Assembly (NCBI GenBank): GCA_021186555.1
Contig: JAJKFL010000006.1
Coordinates: 2,279,715 to 2,343,714 of the forward strand
DNA: 64,000 bases
From: Reticulitermes speratus
Taxonomy: Eukaryota; Arthropoda; Insecta; Blattodea; Rhinotermitidae
Direction: 5' to 3'
Shown here in pieces: positions 10,773 through 22,189 of this stretch. The notes under the pieces are model-generated. The model did not search any database and was not told the origin of the DNA. It worked only from the letters and a program-made list of their open reading frames with translations. The position numbers were made by a program, and so were the translations under genes. The stretch's first letter is position 1, and the number at the start of each line of letters is the position of its first letter.

Positions 10773-12310
10773 AAACTACAACTGAAACTTTTAAAAATTT
10801 CAAATGATTAAAATCAAAATTTCTGTAGCAAAAATTCATCATTTTCGTGTTTTCTTCTCCTGTACTTTTTAGTATCACATCTGGCCTGTCGCTGGTCGTA
10901 TTTCATTAGTGTTTGTCGCGTCCAGCAGTACTATTACCAGTACTATTACCTCCTGCAAGCGATTAAACAGCGCCTCGGACGGTCAGTAATTCCGAGAACC
11001 ACCGCGTTACTGGAACAAGCGGTCAATAACCTCTGAGATCCGTCAAGAACAGATTGATGTCATGTAAATGACTCGCAGGTGGTTAAACATTAACGCGCGT
11101 GCGCAGATGCGTAGGCAACTTGTCGTGGCGGTCTTCCGACCCACACGCAACTGAGGGACGTGCGTGCACTTAATTAAACGGAGTACTGATTGTGACGACG
11201 ACATACCATACCGAAAATCGCAGTACTCGTTCTCAGAATTCGGGCTATCCTGACACGGGATTTTCGCGGTTATCTTCCGTTCCTCCAGCTAAATACTGGG
11301 GCACTCTCTATCATTAGGCCCCAACCGGTCCATTTTACATCCTACACAATTCATTATTCACCAGTCATCCCATAATTCGACGCTATAGGGCCCCAACTAC
11401 TGACAGAACCGTTAAATAAACACAAACACACTGTAAATGTATTACACACACTGTCCCTTTTATCATGTCCCTGAGTACGGCAGCTGTCGTGGCATGTCCC
11501 GGCGGATACGGGCTTTCTATGCGATAGAGCTACCGTGTTCGGAGACAAGATAAAAGGGACAGCTGTATTTTCTCACTTGAGCCACACAACCTCACAACGG
11601 CCACCAACTCCAAATTTCCGTACGTTGTCCACCTGTTCATTTAGTGCCACTATTAATATTTGGTTATCAGGATAAGTCACGAAGATGACCGCTGTAAAAC
11701 TGTCTCCATCTTTACGTCACTTCCTTCCACTTCTGCCCCACTATTCGCCTCAGCATCCAGTTTCAGACACCATCCAGTGCTGAGGCAATGAAGAGCTGAA
11801 TTTATACCTCCAGTCCCCTATACGTCCTCAAGCCATGCACGCAGGATTTACCTTACGTCATTTCCGGACACAAGAAAATTCAAGAAAGATAAGGTAAGCG
11901 GCCTGTCTGACGCAAAACAGCGTCCCATCGCCGATTTCCGCCATTAACGGACACGCACAGATCGTCTCTGTCGTCGCACATAAACCAGAGGACACCGTAA
12001 GAGCGTCTTGCCTTCGGAGATGCTAGGCGTACTGCTAGAATGGTCAAATGTCGACGCACGCAGCATTATCACATTTGTGCGTGTGAAGGAGTTCGCCAGC
12101 TGACGGAAGCGCGAGAACGTCTAATGTTTCGGGAAACGCTGGTGAAATGCTTTCGATAAGAACAAGGAAGATGCAGGCGCCAAACAGCGACCCAGGACGC
12201 CCAAAAACTTCCGATACAAATGACGTCATGCAGATGCCCTCACGAGACTGGCCAAGCACATTAAGCTAACATCGCCCGAGGGTAAGGGTGCAGTTTGTTC
12301 TTACAGACAT
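10773..12310. other. spacer of about 1.5 kb, nothing recognised
   Basis: No tandem structure, transposon end or convincing coding segment was seen. Small ORFs at 11354-11548 (minus) and 12044-12259 (minus) show no motifs. Composition is ordinary (no strong AT or GC bias), so undetected exons or old repeats are possible. Confidence 0.45.
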
Positions 12311-12384
12311 ACAGAACACTCTGTGGGCAGAATGCTGAACTTCTGAACGTTAAACCAGGTGGTACATAAAGTCACCACAATGCG
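12311..12384 (-). mobile_element. MITE-P terminal relic
   Basis: Degenerate match to one end of MITE-P: CACTCTGTGGGCAGAATGC, then GTTAAACCAGGTGGTACATA, in the order seen at 41467-41540. The 114-bp part is missing. Confidence 0.55.
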
Positions 12385-12744
12385 TTACAATGGTCCTGAC
12401 TGCGTCGCAGATGAAATTCACAAGAATATCCAAACAATTCAATTATCCGGTCTGCTTTCACATAACTTTACTGCCCAACCCTGGACATTCTACAGCATAT
12501 ACGGACGTAGCAACTGTACAGCCGACGGTCTCGCCTTCCTTCTAACAACTTCCCCTCCATCATCGTGTGTGTGTGTGTGTGCTTAGGGCGAGGTTGTACG
12601 CCTTGTTCTTGCTCTCTCTCTCTCTGCACAATGGAACGTGACACATCCAGCCAGCTGCTTGCTCCTTGCAAAGGATGCTGGGAACGTATCTGTTGTCTTC
12701 AGACCATTGGATTTTGAACTATTCTGGTCGTCAAACAATTCAAT
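12385..12744. other. spacer with GT and CT microsatellites
   Basis: Holds a short GT run (about 12566-12580) and a CT run (about 12612-12624). Short ORFs over these runs are composition artefacts. Confidence 0.5.
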
Positions 12745-13245
12745 TTTAGGCGAGTTCACAAATTGCGAAAAGCGACTATTAGCTTCGTCATATGTCTGTC
12801 CGCATACAACTCGGGTCCCACTGGACGGATTTGCATGAAATTTGATATTTGAGTATTTTTCGACGATATGTCAAGAAAATTCAAACTTCATTAAAATCAC
12901 ACAATAATAATGGGTACTTTACCTGTGTACATTTGTGATAATATCTCGCTGAATTCTTGTTAGAATGAGAAATGTTTCAGACAAAAGTTGTAGAGAAAAT
13001 CAAAATATACATTTTATGTTCAATAACGTTTTTTCCGAAAATCGTGCCGTTTATGAGATAATGTGGAAAAATACGGTACAGTCAGACAGGCCACATATGA
13101 CAATATAATACGGCGCATGCGCATTGCATGCTGGATAACTAAGGCTACAGACACACACTCAGAATATGTAATACTTACTGCTTTTCCACGGCAACAATGG
13201 TTACGCGAACGCGCCTCTGTTACGTTCATACTACACTGCCTGTCT
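12745..13245 (+). repeat. dispersed family A, copy 3
   Basis: Same order of landmarks as copy 1, with the embedded MEKYGTVRQA ORF (13063-13266). Identity to copy 1 is high across the central 300 bp. Ends are approximate because copies 1 to 3 diverge gradually there. Confidence 0.8.
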
Positions 13246-13370
13246 TGGTGTTTATGGTTTATTTAAAGGCGCTGTTAGCAGCTCGGGTTGTTCGGCGTCG
13301 AATAACAAAATCAGTGAACAGCCTAAGTAACTGTAACACCGCTGCAGCAAGCAGTTGTCGCCACATTCGA

Positions 13371-14166
13371 GTACCATTCTGACCTCTGCGGAGGACCAGA
13401 GGCAGACTATGAAACAAGTACCATTCTGACCTCTGTGGAGAACCAGAGGCAGACTATGAAACAAGTACCATTCTGACCTCTGTGGAGAACCAGAGGCAGA
13501 CTATGAAACAAGTACCATTCTGACCTCTGTGGAGAACCAGAAGCAGACTATGAAACAAGTACCATTCTGACCTCTGTGGAGGACCAGAGACAGACTATGA
13601 AACAAGTACCATTCTGACCTCTGTGGAGGACCAGAGGCAGACTATGAAACAAGTACCATTCTGACCTCTGTGGAGGACCAGAGACAGACTATGAAACAAG
13701 TACCATTCTGACCTCTGTGGAGGACAGAGACAGACTATGAAACAAGTACCATTCTGACCTCCGTGGAGGACCAGAGACAGACTATGAAACAAGTACCATT
13801 CTGACCTCTGTGGAGGACCAGAGGCAGACTATGAAACAAGTACCATTCTGACCTCTGTGGAGGACCAGAGGCAGACTATGAAACAAGTACCATTCTGACC
13901 TCTGTGGAGGACCAGAGACAGACTATGAAACAAGTACCATTCTAACCTCTGTGGAGGACCAGAGGCAGACTATGAAACAAGTACCATTCTGACCTCTGTG
14001 GAGGACCAGAGACAGACTATGAAACAAGTACCATTCTGACCTCTGTGGAGGACCAGAGACAGACTATGAAACAAGTACCATTCTGACCTCTGTGGAGGAC
14101 CAGATACAGACTATGAAACAAGTACCATTCTGACCTCTGTGAAGGACCAGAGGCAGACTATGAAAC
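13371..14166. repeat. 47-bp minisatellite (17 copies)
   Basis: The unit starts GTACCATTCTGACCTCTGTG and ends AGACTATGAAACAA; the period is exactly 47 bp (13371 to 13418). Variation is mostly GAGAACC/GAGGACC and AGAGGCAG/AGAGACAG. One unit near 13720 lacks two bases. ORFs on the minus strand (13252-13792) are repeat shadows. The array abuts a family F MITE on the right. Confidence 0.96.
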
Positions 14167-14210
14167 ATTCCAACTGTGCGGTTCTAGCGGCGGTGATTTC
14201 ACTGTTTTCC

Positions 14211-14353
14211 TCTAGGATATGACGCCGTGTAGTCTGGTAGAAATTTCACAACAGTTCGTAGGAACTTTGACTCTACCTACAGGACAGAGGCAGTAAATAA
14301 CTCCGAAATGTTTCGTAAATTTCTACCAGACTACACGGCATCGTATACAAGAA
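14211..14353. mobile_element. foldback MITE family F, near-complete palindrome
   Basis: About 142 bp. The left arm contains GCCGTGTAGTCTGGTAGAAA and the right arm its reverse complement TTTCTACCAGACTACACGGC, joined by a short centre with AGGAACTTTGACTC. This is the clearest two-armed copy of the family in the window. Confidence 0.8.
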
Positions 14354-14446
14354 GGCTAATCTTAACAAGAAAACACTTCCAGCGTCCATATTTGAACCAG
14401 CGACCTCCCGGATACGAAGAATAAATAATAATAACGTGATACGGTT

Positions 14447-14732
14447 CTATGGCTGGCGGCGATACTGACTAGGCGACGGGTTGGATGGTCCGAGGTTCGA
14501 ATGGCGGTTAGGTCAATGGATTTTTCTGTTCTCCAAAACATCCAGACCGGCTGTGGGGCCCAACCAGCTTCCTATTCAATGGATACCGGGATTATTTCCG
14601 GGGGATGACGCGGCCGGGGCGTGAAGCTGACAACTCGCCTCTAAATAGTGCCGAGTTTAAGAATGAGCAGAGCTATACTTCTACTTCCCCTATACGCCTT
14701 TATGGCGTAGACAGGGGCTTTACCTTTACATT
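14447..14732 (+). mobile_element. SINE-1, diverged copy
   Basis: The head is decayed, but a B-box-like GAGGTTCGAATGG remains. It is followed by CATCCAGACCGGC, ATTTCCGGGGGATGACGCGGC, AGTGCCGAGTTTAAGAATGA, CTATACTTCTACTTCCC and the TTTACCTTTACATT tail, which runs into an ATT microsatellite (14740-14752). Confidence 0.75.
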
Positions 14733-14889
14733 ATATTATTATTATTATTAAGCTCGAAAAGTATCAACACTTTAGCTTTCTGAAACGCTGAAAAAATATC
14801 AATTGTTTTGTGCATTTATGAAAGCTGCAGACTTTGACAGAACACAAATTATTAGAACAAATATTTATACCTACGTGCAACTTCATACA

Positions 14890-15484
14890 CAGGGCATACA
14901 CAAAAGAATGGTGCGGTTTCAAAAGTGAATAAAAAATTTATGTCTCACATTACACGGGCACAACATACACCGTCAGCGGCGGCAACTGTCCAAGTTTCTC
15001 ATGCGCTACCAGCAATTCACTTCTCATGCTTACTGCGTGGCCGCGGGGCCAGTTTCAAAGATGGCGTTGCAGCAGGAGAAGGCTTTCTGTGTGCTCCGTT
15101 TTGAGGTGTCCAGATCTGTGATCGCAGTGCAGCGTGAGTTTCGTGCACGGTTTAAAAAAGACGCACCACACAAGAATAACATAAGCAGGTGGTACCGACA
15201 GTTTGTAGAAACTGGATGCTTGTGTAAAGGCAAGAGTCCTGGTCGACCTCGTGTGTCTGATGAAAACATTGAAAGAGTGCGTGAGGCGTTTCAGCGAAGT
15301 CCCCGCAAGTCAGTGGCTAAAGGAAGCAGGGAATTGTGACCCAGGTGCACACGAAGGATTGTAATTACCAAATGAGAAACTTGGACAGTTGCCGCCGCTG
15401 ACGATGTATGTTGTGCCCGTGTAAGGTGAGAAATAAATTTTTTATTCACTTTTGACACCGCACCATTCTTTTGTGTATGCCCTG
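14890..15484 (+). mobile_element. internally deleted mariner-like element with 113-bp TIRs
   Basis: The left arm 14890-15002 and the right arm 15372-15484 are inverted copies differing at only a few bases. Both start CAGGGCATACACAAAAGAAT from the outside inward. The right flank is TA, consistent with Tc1/mariner target choice; the left flank is CA. Between the arms lies only about 370 bp, holding the 5' part of a transposase gene, so the element is a non-autonomous deletion derivative. The same outer TIR occurs in the 76-bp element at 34674. Confidence 0.85.
15061..15339 (+). pseudogene. mariner-like transposase N-terminal fragment (helix-turn-helix part)
   Basis: A 92-codon open frame from ATG at 15061 (an in-frame ATG at 15001 lies inside the left TIR and is less likely). 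The product starts MALQQEKAFCVLRF and continues with NNISRWYRQFVETGCL and GRPRVSDENIERVREAFQRS. This is the paired helix-turn-helix layout found at the N-terminus of many insect mariner-type transposases, which bind their TIRs. The catalytic DDE/D domain is absent and the frame closes just before the right TIR. It may still bind TIR DNA if expressed, but transposition is not possible from this copy. Confidence 0.75.
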
Positions 15485-15571
15485 TATATCACCTGGGAGA
15501 AATGGGAGGATAATATTAAAACGGCTCTTAAATGAAGGGTGTTGACTCGATTCATGTGACTAATGGATACG
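15485..15571. other. short spacer
   Basis: AT-rich sequence between the mariner derivative and a LINE tail; nothing else seen. Confidence 0.4.
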
Positions 15572-15690
15572 GGCCAATAGCGGGCTTTTGTGAACACGGT
15601 AACGAACATTCGGGTTCTAAAAGATGGGAATAATTTCTGGAGCAGCTGACAGACTTGGTTTCTGAAGCAAGGCCAACTTCAGTTCTGTTT
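15572..15690 (+). mobile_element. decayed LINE 3' end
   Basis: Diverged copy of the segment at 61390-61500: GCGGGCTTTTGTGAACACGG, ACGAACATTCGGGTTCTAA, AATTTCTGGAGCAGCTGAC, GCTTCTGAAG-like end. No GTTA tail remains. Confidence 0.6.
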
Positions 15691-16474
15691 TTCTGAGCCA
15701 CAATTCCACATAATTATCGCAGTGGGCCCCACAGTCGATACAGACGTTTCTATGAGAAAGATGGCTGCCCTTAATGGGCATCGAAGCCCTAATGTCCGGC
15801 CGCAATCGCCCTTATACTGAGCAGCTTACATTTTATCATTCCATCTTTGTGTACGCGATCGACAAACAGCTCCAATGGATAGCCCCAGTTTCGAACTACA
15901 AAAAAAGATAAGTACGGAGACCGATCCTTTATGTGGCCGATTACGGTACACTGGTTTGGCTTTTCACTACGAATCACATGTCTGGCCCCGTCTGGTCTGA
16001 CATCCGACCGCCACGGAGCCATGAAATCACGTGTTTAAAAATGTCAGAGTTTTAAGTTTCATTATGGAGCCTGGCCCTTACACTCCGATCGTATTTCCTT
16101 CATTACATCTGAGCGAGTGTAACAACTGTTGTCGACTCACGACAACAGCGCTGACCTTGGCAGTAGTGTCGCCAGGACAATTCGACCATCAGATGTTTAT
16201 GACCAGCAATGGATGTATTCCAGTTATAACTACGTTGGCTTAACGTGCAGTTGTGTCTTGTCAGTGCGAGATGATGTCATTATTTTCAATGTTCTATGTG
16301 GTTCATGGTGAAAATACCGCAGCAGTACTTGTTTAATTAAAGACACCCAAAAAGCAGCTCTGTGCCCACATACAGCAGTTAAATACTGACATTCGACCAT
16401 AAAGCTTCTGCAGTTTTCACAGTGTTCTGGGCGTTCTGTCAATATAACAGCCGTATTAGCACTTTACACCACGC
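15691..16474. other. spacer, no gene recognised
   Basis: Single-copy sequence. Overlapping ORFs of 60 to 77 codons on both strands have no motif and no splice-site context that I can support. Confidence 0.45.
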
Positions 16475-16612
16475 TACATTATATGTATGTGCATCAACGT
16501 GAAGAACCTGAATTTTACCCACACCCTGTATTAATATGTTCCGTGTAAATCCCACAACAAACGGTAATTACTGCCCTGAACATTAACTGGCTGGCTCTTG
16601 TAATGCCCACTG
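16475..16612 (+). mobile_element. MITE-P relic (single 114-bp unit, decayed)
   Basis: Base-by-base reading shows degenerate counterparts of MITE-P blocks in order: TTATATGTATGTGCATCAACG, ATTTTACCCACACCCTGTATT, CACAACAAACGGTAATTACT, CATTAACTGGCTGGCTCTTG. The end block expands into the 23-bp array that follows. Confidence 0.55.
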
Positions 16613-16735
16613 TGGGAACTTACTGTGACGTACTGACTGTACTTACTGTGACGTACTGACTGTACTTACTGTGACGTACTGACTGTACTTACTGTGACGT
16701 ACTGACTGTACTTACTGTGACGTACTAACTATATT
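16613..16735 (+). repeat. 23-bp tandem repeat built from the MITE-P end block (5 copies)
   Basis: The period is 23 bp (16624 to 16647) with unit TTACTGTGACGTACTGACTG plus TAC. This aligns with the last 23 bases of the 114-bp unit, TTACTGCGCGGTACGGACTG plus TAT. It sits exactly where the decayed MITE-P copy should end. Confidence 0.85.
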
Positions 16736-17457
16736 TCTGAACATTATTTTAGTTGAATAAAATGGATAAGAAATAATCGTAGATTGGGATAATATTAATA
16801 TGTATGTTAAAGAAACAGAATGTGACGACGTTGACTGGATTTATCTGATTTAGAACAGGGACAAGTGGTGACATTTTTTTTAACAGCCGAGGAGCTACTT
16901 ACTATCGGGGCACCACTGACTCATTCCTACAGTCTTGCATTGGAAAATGTCAGCGGCAAGAAACTATCACGTGAACTATACCTCAACTGGGCCAAGACCG
17001 CTGCCTTCCATATCCTTTCATTATTCATCAATATTTCATAATTCGACGTCACATAGTCTGAGCTACTGCCAGTGTAGTTACATACATAGTAAACAAAACA
17101 GCGCAATCACGGTGGGTGGAGGGGGGGAAGAGCAACGCAATTGGCTAATAAGCACGCTGAGTCAGTATATAAACACACTGTCAGCAGAGATACAGCTGTG
17201 CCTTTCCAACAGTATCTGCGCATGCGCTGTCCTGCCAACTAAACAACTTTATGTCTTGTACGTGTTACATCAGCAGGTTCATTTCGTAAGTCACGTGACC
17301 CGTGAAGACAATTTATGGCGTCGTGTAGGCAGCGCTGCAACACAAAGACTGGCTTGCTACACACGACGACGGGAACTGGGCGGTCAGCGTTTCTGGAACT
17401 TCTAACGCGAATGTAAGGGAAGTACTCGAAGAAACAAATGGATCCAATCAGTTCCTA
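16736..17457. other. spacer with a 156-codon ORF of doubtful reality
   Basis: The longest non-repeat ORF of the window (16935-17405, plus) lies here. Its translation is rich in S, H, Y and T, has a GGGGEE stretch from a G-rich patch, and shows no domain, signal peptide or membrane segment that I recognise. No homologous copy occurs in the window. I treat it as chance or as a possible untested exon. Confidence 0.4.
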
Positions 17458-17757
17458 ACTCACAGTGTGGGCCGCGATAGCTCAGTCGGTATAGCGACTC
17501 GCTACGAGCTGGACGGTCCGGGGATCGAATCCCGGTGAGGGCGAGATTTTCCGCACCCGTCCAGACCGGCCCTGGGGCCCACCCAGCCTCCTGTACAATG
17601 GGTACCGGGTCATTCCTGGGTGTAAAGCGGCCGGGGCGTGGCGTTGACCACCCACCCTCATCTAGTGTCGAGGTTAAAGAAAGAGTAGAGCTATACCTCT
17701 ACTCCCCTCTGGGCCTTCATGGCCTGTTCTACGGTGACCTTTACCTTTACTCACAGT
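17458..17757 (+). mobile_element. SINE-1, full-length copy with target-site duplication
   Basis: A 282-bp element (17467-17748) flanked by the direct repeat ACTCACAGT at 17458-17466 and 17749-17757. The tRNA-like head has A-box TAGCTCAGTCGG and B-box GGGGATCGAATCC. The body has CGTCCAGACCGGCCCTGGGG, TAAAGCGGCCGGGGCGTGG and CTATACCTCTACTCCCC, and ends GGTGACCTTTACCTTT. The intact duplication and low divergence mark a fairly young insertion. Pol III would transcribe it from the head; mobilisation needs a partner LINE. Confidence 0.9.
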
Positions 17758-18088
17758 AAACATGCTGCACTTCGCGGGGCTGCCGACAGAGGGTTGGGCC
17801 CCACAGAGACACATGACCAGCTAAAGACCTTTACACTAAATCGGAAAAACTAACTGTCAGTCGCAGTCACTTGGTTCATTTGTAAATCGACAAATAATGA
17901 TACTATCGGAAAAGACAAAACATATGCAACATACAGGGGCCCCGGGCCCCCTTCCGGACCGCCGGGTCCCGGCATATTGTACCGGCTTCCCCCCGCTCTC
18001 GTCGGCACTGCATCTCCATTACGAAGATAAAAAGAGATTTAGTTTTTATAAGTCTTTGGGTTTGGCCGTTGTTTTTAAAAAATACGTT
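17758..18088. other. spacer with a GC palindrome
   Basis: Contains GGGGCCCCGGGCCCCC at about 17938-17953 followed by CCGGACCGCCGGG. ORFs on both strands (17897-18241) cross it and have no motif. Confidence 0.45.
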
Positions 18089-18138
18089 CGTCTTTTGGGA
18101 TTTCGTTACGACGTTTCGGAGGAACGTACTGCTGGTGA
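18089..18138. mobile_element. foldback MITE family F, one-arm fragment
   Basis: GTCTTTTGGGATTTCGTTACG followed by ACGTTTCGGAGGAACGTAC, the family end and core with the middle deleted. Confidence 0.55.
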
Positions 18139-18441
18139 AACAATCACCTGAACCAAAATTCAGTTGCCCTAAATATGCAGTTAGAATCTCCCTCCGGAAA
18201 GGTGGAACCCTATAGGGTATAAAAACGCAGACTGCCAACATGTCAACAAAAAACCTTTGGAAACTGTTCGGCGTTCATTGTGATAATCACACGGAACACA
18301 CAAACACATTGCGAAGAACCTGGGCAGTGGTACATATGATAACCAGTGCGTTTCACCGGTCAACAAGACGATGTCAATAACAGCAGCACATTTCAACGTC
18401 TTAACTGACAATGAAGTCAGAGCACTGCAATAAAAAGGCAT
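18139..18441. other. spacer, nothing recognised
   Basis: Single-copy; only short motif-free ORFs. Confidence 0.4.
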
Positions 18442-18868
18442 GACTGTACATACTGGTCGTTACATACAGGTTATAACAACACAAGACTGTACATACTGGT
18501 CGTTACATACAGGTTATAACAACACAAGACTGTACACACTGGTCGTTACATACAGGTTATAACAACACAAGACTGTACATAGTGGTCGTTACATACAGGT
18601 TATAACAACACAAGACTGTACATACTGGTCGTTACATACAGGTTATAACAACACAAGACTGTACATACTGGTCGTTACATACAGGTTATAACAACACAAG
18701 ACTGTACATACTGGTCGTTACATACAGGTTATAACAACACAAGACTGTACATAGTGGTCGTTACATACAGGTTATAACAACACAAGACTGTACATACTGG
18801 TCGTTACATACAGGTTATAACAACACAAGACTGTACATACTGGTCGTTACATACAGGTTATAACAACA
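18442..18868. repeat. 43-bp minisatellite (10 copies)
   Basis: The unit begins GACTGTACATACTGGTCGTT and ends AACAACACAA; the period is 43 bp (18485 to 18528). Units are almost identical, differing at ATACTGG/ATAGTGG/ACACTGG, so the array is recent or well homogenised. Confidence 0.96.
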
Positions 18869-18884
18869 CAACACACTGCTGGTG

Positions 18885-19100
18885 CGTTCGCGCAACCGTA
18901 GCAACAATACAGACGCTGGTAACAATTGTAACCACAGCTGTCAAAAATGTACCTGACAATTCTCGAAAATATTATTTAAAAAACACGAAATATAAATTTT
19001 CACGAAAATCGGTCCAGTGGGATCCAAGAAATGTGACGGACAGATATAAACGACGAAGCCAACAGCCGCTTTTCGTAATTGTTTTGCGAACACGCATAAC
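18885..19100 (-). repeat. family A relic, internally deleted
   Basis: Both ends of family A are recognisable on the minus strand: GGTGCGTTCGCGCAACCGTAG at the left, and ATTTTCACGAAAATCGGTCC, ACGACGAAGCCAACAGCCGC and TTGTTTTGCGAACACGC at the right. The central part with the MEKYG frame is missing. Confidence 0.65.
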
Positions 19101-19763
19101 ATGACAGGCCGCAACAGAGCAGGGCCATGCGTTACGCATTAAAAGGCGTGGTGCATACTGCTGCATAGTAACGAAACAGATGGCAGATCGTTTTATGCAT
19201 TATACTGTACACGAACATGAGAAATTTGTTACACCGAACGGAAGTACCCGTTCTTCGCCCGGGATATGGTTGCTTTCCTTGTTACCGTACATATTGGTAA
19301 CAGTGTGCACTGATATAGTGACAATGAGGATTTGAATAGCATACAGTAACTGTACCACAATACTGGCACATCGTTTTGACAGCTGTGGCTACCGTACATA
19401 TTGGTAACAGTACGCAGTAAATTTCATATCCTTAGGTTCTACGTTACGGCCGCGGCAGTAAACATTTTTCTACTGTAAAGTAACAACTGGTACACAGTAT
19501 GACATACCGCAGTTATTTACACATGTCGCTGTATCTACCTTCGTGCTGCCGCATTTCCTCTGTTTATCTGAGCTGTCCTGTAGTCTGTCCTGTCACTGTA
19601 ACACGTGAGCAACAGGACACGGGAAGAGATTGCTTGTATCCCTGTGTGGATACAGGAATACAGCTGGCCGCACGCTGTTGTCTGCATAACGCACGCAGTC
19701 GGATTATTGTGATAGACTTAACAACCATCTGAATACTCAAATTATACATAATATTTAAACATA
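19101..19763. other. spacer with a short direct repeat
   Basis: The 21-base string ACCGTACATATTGGTAACAG plus T occurs near 19284 and 19390. Nothing else recognised; ORFs of 61 and 77 codons overlap on opposite strands and lack motifs. Confidence 0.45.
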
Positions 19764-21930
19764 CAGTCCGTACCGCGCAGTAAACACACTCCGTCTCAGT
19801 TACACAAACAAGTCAGTTAATGTTGTACAGTGAAATAATCGCTGTTTGTTCTGAGATCCACATAAAACACATAAATACAGTCCGTACCGCGCAGTAAACA
19901 CACTCCGTCTCAGTTATACAAACCAGTCAGTTAATGTTGTACAGTGAAATAATTGCTGTTTGTTCTGAGATCCACACAAAACACATAAATACAGTCCGTA
20001 CCGCGCAGTAAACACACTCCGTCTCAGTTATACAAACCAGTCAGTTAATGTTGTACAGTGAAATAATTGCTGTTTGTTCTGAGATCCACACAAAACACAT
20101 AAATACAGTCCGTACCGCGCAGTAAACACACTCCGTCTCAGTTATACAAACCAGTCAGTTAATGTTGTACAGTGAAATAATTGCTGTTTGTTCTGAGATC
20201 CACACAAAACACATAAATACAGTCCGTACCGCGCAGTAAACACACTCCGTCTCAGTTATACAAACCAGTCAGTTAATGTTGTACAGTGAAATAATTGCTG
20301 TTTGTTCTGAGATCCACACAAAACACATAAATACAGTCCGTACCGCGCAGTAAACACACTCCGTCTCAGTTATACAAACCAGTCAGTTAATTCTGTACAG
20401 TGAAATAATCGCTGTTTGTTCTGAGATCCACACAAAACACATAAATAGTCCGTACCGCGCAGTAAACACACTCCGTCTCAGTTATACAAACCAGTCAGTT
20501 AATGCTGTACAGTGAAATAATCGCTGTTTGTTCTGAGATACACACAAAACACATAAATACAGTCCGTACCGCGCAGTAAACACACTCCGTCTCAGTTACA
20601 CAAACAAGTCAGTTAATGCTGTACAGTGAAATAATCGCTGTTTGTTCTGAGATCCACACAAAACACATAAATACAGTCCGTACCGCGCAGTAAACACACT
20701 CCGTCTCAGTTATACAAACAAGCCAGTTAATGTTGTACAGTGAAATAATCGCTGTTTGTTCTGAGATACACACAAAACACATAAATACAGTCCGTACCGC
20801 GCAGTAAACACACTCCGTCTCAGTTATACAAACAAGTCAGTTAATGTTGTACAGTGAAATAATCGCTGTTTGTTCTGAGATCCACACAAAACACATAAAT
20901 ACAGTCCGTACCGCGCAGTAAACACACTCCGTCTCAGTTATACAAACAAGTCAGTTAATGTTGTACAGTGAAATAATCGCTGTTTGTTCTGAGATCCACA
21001 CAAAACACATAAATACAGTCCGTACCGCGCAGTAAACACACTCCGTCTCAGTTATACAAACAAGTCAGTTAATGTTGTACAGTGAAATAATCGCTGTTTG
21101 TTCTGAGATCCACACAAAACACATAAATACAGTCCGTACCGCGCAGTAAACACACTCCGTCTCAGTTATACAAACCAGTCAGTTAATGTTGTACAGTGAA
21201 ATAATCGCTGTTTGTTCTGAGATCCACACAAAACACATAAATACAGTCCGTACCGCGCAGTAAACACACTCCGTCTCAGTTATACAAACCAGTCAGTTAA
21301 TGCTGTACAGTGAAATAATCGCTGTTTGTTCTGAGATCCACACAAAACACATAAATACAGTCCGTACCGCGCAGTAAACACACTCCGTCTCAGTTATACA
21401 AACCAGTCAGTTAATGTTGTACAGTGAAATAATCGCTGTTTGTTCTGAGATCCACACAAAACACATAAATACAGTCCGTACCGCGCAGTAAACACACTCC
21501 GTCTCAGTTATACAAACCAGTCAGTTAATGTTGTACAGTGAAATAATCGCTGTTTGTTCTGAGATCCACACAAAACACATAAATACAGTCCGTACCGCGC
21601 AGTAAACACACTCCGTCTCAGTTATACAAACCAGTCAGTTAATGTTGTACATTGAAATAATCGCTGTTTGTTCTGAGATCCACACAAAACACATAAATAC
21701 AGTCCGTACCGCGCAGTAAACACACTCCGTCTCAGTTATACAAACCAGTCAGTTAATGCTGTACAGTGAAATAATCGCTGTTTGTTCTGAGATCCACACA
21801 AAACACATAAATACAGTCCGTACCGCGCAGTAAACACACTCCGTCTCAGTTATACAAACCAGTCAGTTAATGCTGTACAGTGAAATAATCGCTGTTTGTT
21901 CTGAGATCCACACAAAACACATAAATACAC
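19764..21930 (-). repeat. 114-bp satellite array (19 units), minus orientation
   Basis: Same 114-bp unit as at 7946 but inverted, each unit beginning CAGTCCGTACCGCGCAGTAA and containing AATAATCGCTGTTTGTTCTG. The left flank AATATTTAAACATA is a weak form of the MITE-P TTTAAAG end. On the right, the start block is cut after AAATACACTGTG. The left third has AATAATTGC in several adjacent units and the rest AATAATCGC, a sign of local spread of variants. Confidence 0.96.
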
Positions 21931-21965
21931 TGTGCTGATAAAATGCACAGTTCTGTATGTTAAAG

Positions 21966-21986
21966 TGGTGTGTGTGTGTAGTACGC

Positions 21987-22018
<32 letters not shown>
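21966..22018. repeat. TG and CA microsatellites
   Basis: A TG run (about 21966-21978) and a CA run of about 14 dinucleotides (21990-22018) facing each other across 11 bases. The pair can form a hairpin. ORFs here are artefacts. Confidence 0.9.
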
Positions 22019-22021
<3 letters not shown>

Positions 22022-22189
22022 ATGTTCAGCTCCATGGTGAAGACACATCGTCGAACGAGACTTTCCCTGCCCTCTACGCAACCAATCACTGGGCACTATC
22101 CTGAGCCAGATTAACCCACTTCCTAACCTGGCACACTACACCTTTCAAGCATATTTTATGTAATGATCTCCGAATCGGTCTCTTCCTTT

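Noticed and set aside
16935..17405. 156-codon ORF as a gene
   Set aside because: No recognisable domain, low-complexity G-rich insert, no start or splice context. Kept only as a note in the spacer entry.
17467..17540. tRNA gene in the SINE-1 head (also at 25472, 27330-27415, 52300-52372)
   Set aside because: A- and B-boxes are present but the acceptor stem does not close in SINE-1 and SINE-2, and each head continues into a shared SINE body. They are tRNA-derived, not functional tRNA genes.
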